A stretch of DNA of 64,000 nt from Mesorhizobium sp. Its GTDB lineage: Bacteria; Pseudomonadota; Alphaproteobacteria; Rhizobiales; Rhizobiaceae. The DNA is taken from NCBI GenBank assembly GCA_004020645.1, contig SAQL01000001.1:213176-277175 (forward strand), written 5' to 3'. The number at the start of each line of letters is the position of its first letter. Within the stretch, counting starts at the first letter, position 1. Below are positions 18,640 to 29,031 of the stretch, in pieces. Under the pieces are notes generated by a model. It had not been told where the DNA came from, did not search any database, and was given only the letters and a program-made list of their open reading frames with translations. The translations under genes were made by a program, and so were the position numbers.

Positions 18640-18915
18640 TTACCCGGCTCTCTGATCAGCTTTTTGGCCTTTTCTTGGTTTACTCGGTGCTTTTGTAGGC
18701 CCGCTGGTGTCTGAGTCTTCCGCGGAGACAAAGCAGTATGCAAAGATATGTCCCCGGTTCTCGTCGGTTACGCGAATCCAATCCTTTTCCCACGTTCGGA
18801 GAGTAACATGTCGATCTGTCGACATGGCGGCGGCTCTGAAGGGGCTCGGCGCGTTGATGATACGCGCCGCGATCACATCATCGCCCTCCATTTGTTCGAC
18901 GAGAAATGTCTGCAT
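18640..18915 (-). CDS. Small protein of unknown function
   Basis: 91 residues, reading MQTFLVEQMEGDDVIAARII and later HVTLRTWEKDWIRVTDENRG, with a basic Pro/Lys tail. I do not recognise a family. Composition and codon use fit the neighbours, and it could be a conserved small cytosolic protein. The flanking gaps of about 250 bases on each side show no gene. Confidence 0.45.
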   Translation of the reverse strand: MQTFLVEQMEGDDVIAARIINAPSPFRAAAMSTDRHVTLRTWEKDWIRVTDENRGHIFAYCFVSAEDSDTSGPTKAPSKPRKGQKADQRAG

Positions 18916-19174
18916 AAATGCCTCTCCAGGCCCGCTGCAACTTTAACGTCGGTCAAAGCGTTCGGTTGCAGCGTAGCAAAGAGTTTTTTGACAAATGTGA
19001 CGAACCGACGAGGCCGCTGCTCGGCCGTTCTGAGAACGGCGAGAGGTTGGCCCAAGCTCTCATCCGTCGAGGTCGGCATTGACGGAAGGCCGCTTACGGA
19101 TCGCTTACATCTCGGGATCTTGCCGCCGCGCTTGATGAGAAAAGGAAACCTGCGTCAAGGTGTACGGGCGAGGG

Positions 19175-20032
19175 TTAGCGCTGGATCGACCAAGCGGCGC
19201 GCAGGTCGTTGGCCTGGGCGGTCCTGAGGCCGCAAGCAGTCAGGGCGCCTTTGGTCGCCGTTACGAGCGCGGCATTGTCCTTGGCTGTTGTGCCGTCGGC
19301 CAGAATAAAATTGTTCTCGAACCCAACGCGGGCATGGCCGCCCAGCAGCGCACCGGCTGTAACGCAAGCGGTTTCTTCCCGACCGAAGGCGCAGACCATC
19401 CAGTGCGCGAAGCGCGGGCGGTCATGCGCAAGGAAGGGAAGCAGGTCGGCCGGTCGCGAAACCTGTCCCGGCGTGTAGCGGCCGAGCACATAGAGCACCG
19501 GGATGTCGTCGAATGGCACCAGCCCGCGCTGCTGCATGGCGGCTAGGGCCGATGCCTCTTCGGGCGCGTAGAGGATCATCTGAGGGGCGATCCGCTCGCT
19601 CTTCAGCCACCACAGGAACTCCGCGAAAGCGGTCTCGTGGGCAGCGTCCGGCACCAGTTCGCGCAGCGCCAGCGAAACGGCCTCAGGGCGGGTAGCGCGC
19701 ACAATCGCCATCTGCTCGGCCGGCTGGTATCGGCCGACCGCTTCGCTGGTGATCTGGATGATCAGCCGCTCGCCCACTGCATCGCGTATCGCTTTCGTCG
19801 TCTCGCGATAAGCGTGCGCGTCGAGCAAATGGCCGCCGTCGCGATCGCGGACATGCGTATGGATCATCGCGGCGCCCGCCTCGAGGCAGGCGGCGGCGGT
19901 CCGGGCCAGTTCTTTGGGGCCGATCGGCAGGGCAGGGTGGTCTTGCTTGCCACGCCGTCCACCATTCGGCGCAACCGCGATCGCCGTCGGTGCGATAAGT
20001 CCGGGGCTGGTCACGTCCCTGTCGAGGGTCAT
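19175..20032 (-). CDS. Beta-keto acid cleavage enzyme (BKACE; 3-keto-5-aminohexanoate cleavage family)
   Basis: 285 residues with a TIM-barrel reading. The metal ligands of Kce-type enzymes are visible: HTHVRD (His58 and His60) and VGFENN near the end, and the N-terminus has IAVAPNGG. Such enzymes condense a beta-keto acid with acetyl-CoA, releasing acetoacetate and a new CoA ester. It is divergent from a class III aminotransferase, with a palindrome between them, and near an RpiR regulator and a TAXI-TRAP transporter. Together they suggest uptake and degradation of an amino or beta-keto acid; the substrate is not known. Confidence 0.85.
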   Translation of the reverse strand: MTLDRDVTSPGLIAPTAIAVAPNGGRRGKQDHPALPIGPKELARTAAACLEAGAAMIHTHVRDRDGGHLLDAHAYRETTKAIRDAVGERLIIQITSEAVGRYQPAEQMAIVRATRPEAVSLALRELVPDAAHETAFAEFLWWLKSERIAPQMILYAPEEASALAAMQQRGLVPFDDIPVLYVLGRYTPGQVSRPADLLPFLAHDRPRFAHWMVCAFGREETACVTAGALLGGHARVGFENNFILADGTTAKDNAALVTATKGALTACGLRTAQANDLRAAWSIQR

Positions 20033-20065
20033 AGGTGCAGTCCAATCGTTTCAGTATTGCGCACT

Positions 20066-20083
20066 ATGTAACATATGTTGCAT
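20066..20083. promoter_or_regulatory. Palindromic operator between BKACE and aminotransferase genes
   Basis: ATGTAACATATGTTGCAT is an 18-bp inverted repeat with one mismatched pair around the perfect core AACATATGTT. It lies in the 94-base divergent spacer, at promoter distance from both genes. The RpiR regulator encoded at 21462-22334 is the most likely binder; a related TTGTAACAA lies at that gene's own start. Confidence 0.6.
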
Positions 20084-20126
20084 GATAGGTTCGCTGCAAA
20101 TCTCGCCATCGTCAATCGAGGAAAGC

Positions 20127-21449
20127 ATGACACACATCCTGCATCGCCAGATCCATGCGACCCTGCCCGTCGCGGCTGGCGGCAAGGGTATCGAACTCTT
20201 CGACCGCGATGGCCGCGCCTATATCGACGCGTCAGGCGGCGCGGCGGTTTCCTGCCTCGGTCACGGCCATCCCGACGTGACGGCCGCGCTCCACGCACAG
20301 GCCGACAAGCTCGCCTATGCCCACACCAGCTTCTTCACCAACGAGCCGGCCGAGACATTGGCCGACAAGCTCGTCGCTGGCGCACCGCAAGGTATTAGCC
20401 ACGCCTATTTCGTGTCCGGCGGCTCCGAAGCGGTGGAGGCGGCGCTCAAGATGGCACGGCAGTTTTTCGTCGAAACTGGCAAGCCCGAGCGGCGAAACGT
20501 CATCGCCCGCCGACAAAGCTATCACGGCAACACGCTCGGCGCTCTCGCCGCCGGGGGTAATGAGTGGCGCCGCGCCCAATTCCGCCCGTTGCTGATCGAC
20601 ACGCATCATATCGACCCATGCTATGCCTACCGCTACCAGGAAGCCGGTGAGAGCGAGGAGGCCTACGGCCTTCGCGCCGCCCAGGCGCTCGAGGAAAAAA
20701 TTCTCGAACTCGGTCCGGACACCGTCATGGCCTTCGTCGCGGAACCTGTCGTCGGCGCGACAGCAGGGGCGGTGCCCGCCGTTCCCGGCTATTTCAGGCG
20801 CATCCGCGAAATCTGTGACCGCTACGGTGTGCTCCTCATCCTCGACGAGGTGATGTGCGGCATGGGCCGCACCGGCACGCTGCACGCTTGCGAGCAGGAC
20901 GGTGTCGCGCCCGACCTGATGACAATCGCCAAAGGCCTCGGCGGAGGCTACCAGCCTATTGGTGCGGTGCTGCTTTCACGCCGCATCTTCGACGCGTTCG
21001 CCGAAGGCTCCGGCTTTTTCCAGCACGGCCACACCTACATATGCCATCCGATGGCCTGCGCAGCAGCCCTTGCCGTCCAGGAGGTGATCGCTCGCGACGA
21101 TCTGCTCGCCAATGTTCGGGCGATGGGCGCACATCTTTCGCGGCGACTGGGCGAACGGTTCGGCAACCATGCCCATATCGGCGACATTCGCGGGCGTGGC
21201 CTCTTCATGGGGCTTGAACTGGTCGAGGATCGCTCGACCAAGGCGCCCTTCGACCCGAAGCTGAAGCTCAATGCGAAGATCAAGCGCGAGGCGATGGCGC
21301 GCGGACTGCTGGTCTATCCCGCGGGGGGCACGATCGACGGCGTCCGCGGCGATCATGTGCTGCTTGCGCCGCCCTTCATCATAGACGCCGCAGCAATCGA
21401 TGCGGTTGTCGAACGTCTCGGCGACGCGATAGACGCTGCAGTGGCATAG
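20127..21449 (+). CDS. Class III PLP-dependent aminotransferase
   Basis: 440 residues from ATG 20127. The fold-type I signs are visible: GGSEAVEAALKMAR (cofactor phosphate loop), LILDEVMCGMGRTG (Asp contacting PLP nitrogen) and the Schiff-base Lys269 in IAKGLGGGYQP. Enzymes of this class move amino groups from omega-amino acids or polyamines to an oxo acid. Linked with BKACE, it may deaminate an amino acid to the beta-keto acid that BKACE cleaves. Exact substrate is open. Confidence 0.88.
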   Translation: MTHILHRQIHATLPVAAGGKGIELFDRDGRAYIDASGGAAVSCLGHGHPDVTAALHAQADKLAYAHTSFFTNEPAETLADKLVAGAPQGISHAYFVSGGSEAVEAALKMARQFFVETGKPERRNVIARRQSYHGNTLGALAAGGNEWRRAQFRPLLIDTHHIDPCYAYRYQEAGESEEAYGLRAAQALEEKILELGPDTVMAFVAEPVVGATAGAVPAVPGYFRRIREICDRYGVLLILDEVMCGMGRTGTLHACEQDGVAPDLMTIAKGLGGGYQPIGAVLLSRRIFDAFAEGSGFFQHGHTYICHPMACAAALAVQEVIARDDLLANVRAMGAHLSRRLGERFGNHAHIGDIRGRGLFMGLELVEDRSTKAPFDPKLKLNAKIKREAMARGLLVYPAGGTIDGVRGDHVLLAPPFIIDAAAIDAVVERLGDAIDAAVA

Positions 21450-21461
21450 CGCCAGCCCTCT

Positions 21462-22334
21462 TCATTCCGGCAGATAGGCACCGAACGCCTGTAACTCCAA
21501 TTCCGTCTCCCTGACACGAGCCGCGGCTGCCGGGCCGCTGCGCGCCAGCATCGTTGCAGCCAGCGCTTCCACGATAGCCATAGCTGTGGCTACCGACGGG
21601 AAGAAAGACGGGCTGTCGGTAGAGAATCGCAATGTAACGTCAGCATGCCGCGCTATCGGAGCAGCCACGCTGTCGACAATCGCGACAATCGGAACGTTGT
21701 GTCGTTGCGCAGCCTCCATCACCGGCCCGAGTTCACGCGAATAGGGCGAAAAGCCGATCGCGACGACCGCTTCCCTCTTTCCGAGCGCTGCGAGTTCCGC
21801 CTCGATCGCACCGCCGTCGCCGCCGAGCAGCGTGACGTCGCGCCGAAACATCCGGCAGAGATAGACGAGCGCGTGGGCGGGCGCGCGGCAGCTTCGGAAC
21901 CCGGCGACGCGTATGCGCTGTGCCTTCTCCAGTATCGCGCAAGCCCTTGCTATTTCTTCGCTGCCGTTGGCCGCTTCGGCCGCCGCCAGATTGGCAACCG
22001 TCGTCCTCAACGATTCCGCGAAAATCGCCTCCGATCCGCGCTTGACAAGCGCATCGGCCCTTGCCGCGAAAGGCGCCTTGCCGGAGCGCAGCCGGTCCTC
22101 GAACGGCTTGCGCAGCGCCGCCCAGTCACCGAAGCCCAGCCGCCGCGCCAATCGCACGAAGGTCGTCGGTGTCACCTCTGATCGCGCGGCCAGAACCCGC
22201 ATGGAAACCAGCGCCACCTCGTCGGGATGATCGACCAGGAATCGCGCCGCCTTGCGCAGTTCTGAGCTCAATTCGGGGAGTTCGGTCAATATGCGCGCGA
22301 GAAGCGCGTCGAAACCCATCTCCCGCGTATTCAT
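21462..22334 (-). CDS. MurR/RpiR family regulator with SIS domain
   Basis: 290 residues from ATG 22334 (MNTREMGFDALLARI); ATGs at 22346 and 22385 are alternatives. The N-terminal HTH_6 domain shows VSMRVLAARSEVTPTTFVRLARRLGF and the middle is a SIS sugar/phospho-ligand domain (RIRVAGFRSCRAPAH and SPYSRELGPVMEAA). It stands between the aminotransferase and the TAXI-TRAP genes and is the obvious local regulator of this catabolic locus. Whether it represses or activates cannot be seen. Confidence 0.87.
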   Translation of the reverse strand: MNTREMGFDALLARILTELPELSSELRKAARFLVDHPDEVALVSMRVLAARSEVTPTTFVRLARRLGFGDWAALRKPFEDRLRSGKAPFAARADALVKRGSEAIFAESLRTTVANLAAAEAANGSEEIARACAILEKAQRIRVAGFRSCRAPAHALVYLCRMFRRDVTLLGGDGGAIEAELAALGKREAVVAIGFSPYSRELGPVMEAAQRHNVPIVAIVDSVAAPIARHADVTLRFSTDSPSFFPSVATAMAIVEALAATMLARSGPAAAARVRETELELQAFGAYLPE

Positions 22335-22451
22335 TGTAACAAGCATTTCCCTTGATTGATAAAGCGCAACAATCGTAGCATGCATCGACGTGCCTTGACA
22401 CTAAAACACCGGACGGCCGCGACGGCACGCAAAGTACCAAGGGAGAACCAG

Positions 22452-23435
22452 ATGAAACATGCCTGGACTGCACGCCATGGAGCGCAGATCGCCGCCTTGT
22501 CGGCCGCGCTGCTGTTTTCGGCCACCGCAATGGCGCAGCAGAATTTCGTTACCATCGGGACCGGTGGCGTCACCGGCGTCTACTACGCCGCCGGCGGTGC
22601 TATCTGCCGCCTGCTCAACAAGGATCGTAAGACACACGGCATCCGCTGCTCGGTCGAATCGACTGGCGGATCGGCATTCAACGTGAACACGATCAAGGAA
22701 GGCGAACTCGATTTCGGCATGGCCCAGTCCGACGTCCAGTACAATGCCTACAAGGGGCTGGAATCATTCAAGGACGGTGGCGCCCACACCGACCTGCGCG
22801 CGGTTTTCTCGATCCATCCGGAGCCGTTCACGGTCCTGGCGCATCCGAATGCCGGCGTGACGAAATTCGAGGACTTCAAGGGCAAACGTTTCAACGTCGG
22901 CAATCCCGGTTCCGGGACACGCGCTTCCATGGAACGTCTGCTCAGTGCGATGGGCTGGACGTTGGCCGACTTTTCGCTCGCATCGGAGTTGAAGGCTGAC
23001 GAGCACGGCCCGGCGCTCTGCGACGGCAAGATCGACGGGTTCTTCTACGGCGTTGGCCATCCTTCCGCGAACATCCAGGATCCGACGACCACCTGCGGTG
23101 CCAAGCTGGTGCCGTTGACTGGAGAAGTCGTGGACAAGCTCGTCGCCGAGAATCCTTACTACGCCAAGGCGATCATCCCAGGCGGCCTTTATGCAAACAA
23201 TCCCGACGATACCGGGACTTTCGGCGTGCTCGCCACACTGGTCACCTCGGCCACGGTTCCCGATGAGAGCGTCTATCAATTGACCAGGGCGGTGTTCGAG
23301 AATTTCGACGAGTTCAAGTCGCTGCATCCAGCCTTCGCCAATCTCGATCCGGCCAAGATGGTGTCGGAGGGGAATTCCGCGCCGCTGCATCCGGGCGCTG
23401 AGAAATACTTCAAGGAAAAGGGCTGGCTGAAGTAA
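22452..23435 (+). CDS. TAXI-family TRAP transporter solute-binding protein
   Basis: 327 residues from ATG 22452, with GGGAGAACC upstream. A signal peptide ends near ATAMAQQ. The mature part has [22 protein letters not shown], the characteristic TAXI opening, and [17 protein letters not shown]. It binds a substrate in the periplasm for the fused permease encoded 70 bases downstream. TAXI systems often carry dicarboxylates or amino acids, consistent with the neighbouring aminotransferase and BKACE. Confidence 0.9.
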   Translation: MKHAWTARHGAQIAALSAALLFSATAMAQQNFVTIGTGGVTGVYYAAGGAICRLLNKDRKTHGIRCSVESTGGSAFNVNTIKEGELDFGMAQSDVQYNAYKGLESFKDGGAHTDLRAVFSIHPEPFTVLAHPNAGVTKFEDFKGKRFNVGNPGSGTRASMERLLSAMGWTLADFSLASELKADEHGPALCDGKIDGFFYGVGHPSANIQDPTTTCGAKLVPLTGEVVDKLVAENPYYAKAIIPGGLYANNPDDTGTFGVLATLVTSATVPDESVYQLTRAVFENFDEFKSLHPAFANLDPAKMVSEGNSAPLHPGAEKYFKEKGWLK

Positions 23436-23504
23436 GCTTCGTGACCTGACGACAGTCCGGCGGATCCAGCGGACCCGCCGGGCCATCCGCAACAGGAGGC
23501 GTCA

Positions 23505-26108
<2,604 letters not shown>

Positions 26109-26130
26109 GTCTGGAGCGGTTGACAACAGC

Positions 26131-26135
26131 TGGTG
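26131..26135 (+). repeat. Left copy of the 5-bp target site duplication (TGGTG)
   Basis: TGGTG stands directly before the left inverted repeat and recurs directly after the right one at 30984-30988, as expected for Tn3-family insertion. Confidence 0.85.
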
Positions 26136-26175
26136 GGGGTCGATTTCCGGTAGGGGGCGAATGACACCCCAAGCG
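26136..26175 (+). repeat. Left terminal inverted repeat of the Tn3-type element
   Basis: About 40 bases starting GGGGTCGATTTCC and ending CCCAAGCG. It aligns with the complement of 30943-30983 over its whole length with roughly five substitutions and three single-base gaps. The GGGG start and AAG end match the general Tn3 end pattern. Confidence 0.82.
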
Positions 26176-26390
26176 CCATGGCAACGGACGGGATTGGCCG
26201 GTTTCCGTCATACAACGGTGATTGGACAGGCACCTAGTAGACGGCATCGACTTATTGCTGTCGTCCGGGACGTTCCCATTCAGAGCGCTTTTAAGTGCAT
26301 TCCGGGTCATTCGCGTTCGTGCATGCTATACTTCACCCTAGCTCCAAAGCAGCCATTGATGGCTAGGATTTCTGTTCGTCTCCGGAACCA

Positions 26391-28076
26391 ATGCCGATGG
26401 GCAGGTCAGATCGACAGCAATTCAACAGCGGGTCCTTGGACGAGACGGATCAGCTCGCCCTCGGTGGTGACGCCTACGAAGAAAGGGCGTGGGACGACGC
26501 CTATCGGTTTCTCTCGCTCGCCGATGAAGCGGCTCCGCTCGCAGTGGACGATCTCGAACGGCTGGCGATGTCGGCCTATCTGACCGGGCGCGACGAGGAG
26601 TACCTGCGGGTGCTGGAGCGAACCCATCGTGCATATCTCGACGCTGGCAAGTGTCATCGCGCCGCCCGTTGCGCCTTCTGGCTTGGCCTGCGCCTTGTCT
26701 TTCGCGGGGAGATGGCTCAGGCGGCCGGCTGGTTTGGGCGGGCGCATCGGCTGCTCGAACGCGAGCCAGACGATTGTGCCGAACAGGGTTACCTGATGCT
26801 GCCCCACGTCGAACAGCATCTTGCTTCCGGCAACCTTGAATCGGCCTACGCTGCGGCGAGCGGCGCGGTCGAGATTGGCGAGCGCTTTGCGGACGCGGAT
26901 CTGGTGGCCTGTGCACGGCACTTGCAGGGCCGTGTTCTGTTGCGACAGCGGCGAACCGCGGAGGGTTTCGCGCTCCTCGACGAGGCGATGATTTCGGTAA
27001 CGGCTGGCGAATTGTCGCCGCTGCTTACCGGCTTGATCTACTGCAGCGTGATCGAAGCGTGTCAGCAAGTCCATGATCTGGGCCGCGCGCGCGAATGGAC
27101 GTCCGCCCTGGGGCGATGGTGCGCCAAACAGCCCCAGCTGATCAGTTTCAGCGGCACCTGCCTGATGCATCGCGCCGAGATCAAGCGGCTCAGCGGCGCA
27201 TGGCAGGACGCGATCGACGAAGCGCAGCAGGCCGTGGAGCGTTTAACGCGGTCGAACAATCGGAAAGATACGGCTGGGGCGTGGTATCAGCTGGCGGAAG
27301 TACACCGCCTTCGCGGAGACTTTGACGCGGCCGAGCAGGCATATCGGAGTGCAAGCCAAATATGGCTTCGAACCGCAGCCGGGCCTTGCCCTGTTGCGGT
27401 TGGCCGAAAGGCACATCGATGCTGCTGCGGCCACATTCCGGCGCGTCATGGCGGCGACGACCGACCAAGTGAAGCGCATTCGGCTGCTGCCTGCTCACGT
27501 CGAGATCATGTTGGCGGCTGACGACATCGAGGAAGCACGCCGTGCATGCCACGAACTGGCAGACGTTGCAGAAAGCTACAGAACCGAACCGCTGTGCGCC
27601 CTTGCCGCCCACGCGCGGGGAGCGGTGGAAATGGCAGAAGGCGAAGCACAGGCTGCGGTGGCTTGGCTGCGCCAGGCGCTCGAGGGTGGCAGCAAGTTGA
27701 AGCGCCATACGAAGCAGCGCGCGTAGGCGTCATGATAGGCCAGGCTTGCCGTGCCCTCGGTGACAACGACGGTGCGGCACTGGAGTTGGAGGCAGCCCGG
27801 ACAGTGTTCCAGCACCTCGGTGCCACGCCGGACGTTTCTCGCGTCGATAGCCTGCTTGACATTGACATGCGGCCGATCGAAGCCCGCGGCCTCTCTGCCC
27901 GCGAACTGCAGGTTCTCCGCCTGATCGCTTCCGGTAAAACCAACAAGGAAATCGCCAACGAACTGCATTTGAGCGGAAAGACAGTGGACAGGCACGTCAG
28001 CAATATTTTCAACAAGCTCGAAGTCCCCACTCGCACCGCGGCCACCGCCTGGGCTTACGAACACCGCCTCATCTGA
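26391..28076 (+). pseudogene. LuxR-type regulator with TPR-like region, broken by two frameshifts
   Basis: Read as one gene it would give about 560 residues: N-terminal helical, TPR-like repeats (from MPMGRSDRQQ) and a C-terminal LuxR helix-turn-helix ([22 protein letters not shown], then [12 protein letters not shown]). Frame changes occur near 27356 (one extra base, at AYRSAS to KYGFEPQPG) and near 27686 (one base missing, at LEG to WQQVEAPY). The two cancel, so both ends share a frame, but an in-frame stop arises at 27519-27521. Either this is decay or both are sequencing errors. It is the first gene of the Tn3-type element and probably regulated its other cargo. Confidence 0.72.
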
Positions 28077-28286
28077 TCGCGTCTGGCGTGGGTGGAATCA
28101 CCCATGGATCGCCGGGGCCGATTGGGTGGTTCGCCCGAAGCGCCGCCCTCCCTTCCGCCTTAACCTAGCTTGCACGAAACTGACCGGTCATGGATGCGCG
28201 GCGCCTCGGCGCGGGTCGCCCACAGATCGCGGGACGCACCCTGTGATAGCGCTGCGAACATCCGACCACAACGAAAGGAGCAAGCG

Positions 28287-28967
28287 ATGTCAAATGCCGA
28301 TACCGGGATGCGGGTTGCAGGCGCCTGGCTCGCGATCGCATCTGTTCTCCTGGGATTGGTCCTTATCGGCCACGGGCCAATCCATCCCGATCTCGCCCAT
28401 CAAATGCAGGTCATCGCCAATGGCGCCACCCTGTGGGTGGTCGTGCATTGGGCCGCCGCGGCAGCACTGTCGCTGTTCGTAGTCGCGAGCCTGATCGTGC
28501 TCACCGCGGGCTCTCGCCTGACCGAACGCTGGTGGACTCTATCCGCTTGGGCGGTGGTGCCGGTCGGCGCCCTCTGGACGATGACCACCGCCGTGGCCGA
28601 GGCCACCACCGTCGCCGATGCGGTCGCAGCCAACGATATGGCGCGATTCACGACCTGGTGGGCGTTTGCCGAAGGCAAAGCCAACGGCTTTATGTTCCTG
28701 TGCCTGGCGGTTGCCGTGATCGCCGGCAATGAGGCGCTGAGCCGGCAACAGGTAACGCCGACTTGGGCGTCACTGGTCGGAGTTGTGGCCGGGCTTGCTG
28801 CCTTTGTCGGCTGGCCGTTGGGCATGTGGTTCGGCATCGGGCTGGGCAGCCTCGTCTGGGTCGCGTCGTCTTTCGTGATGGCCCTTTGGACGTTGTGGTT
28901 CGGATTGGGGCTCGCGCGAGCCGAGATCGGTGTGTCAACCGCTCGCAGCGCGCGCTCGAGCGCGTGA
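28287..28967 (+). CDS. Integral membrane protein of unknown function (transposon cargo)
   Basis: 226 residues from ATG 28287, with AAGGAG 7 bases upstream. It has about six hydrophobic segments, including AWLAIASVLLGLVLIGHG, LSLFVVASLIVLTAG and WPLGMWFGIGLGSLVWVASSF. There is no enzymatic motif. The pattern recalls small DUF4386-like membrane proteins, but I cannot assign it. It lies between the LuxR-like gene and the hydrolase-methyltransferase gene, within the transposon. Confidence 0.65.
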   Translation: MSNADTGMRVAGAWLAIASVLLGLVLIGHGPIHPDLAHQMQVIANGATLWVVVHWAAAAALSLFVVASLIVLTAGSRLTERWWTLSAWAVVPVGALWTMTTAVAEATTVADAVAANDMARFTTWWAFAEGKANGFMFLCLAVAVIAGNEALSRQQVTPTWASLVGVVAGLAAFVGWPLGMWFGIGLGSLVWVASSFVMALWTLWFGLGLARAEIGVSTARSARSSA

Positions 28968-29031
28968 GCAATCCAAGAGGCCAGGCGCACATGCAAGACG
29001 AAGCCGTCCTACCAGCATGAGGGAGGCCATG

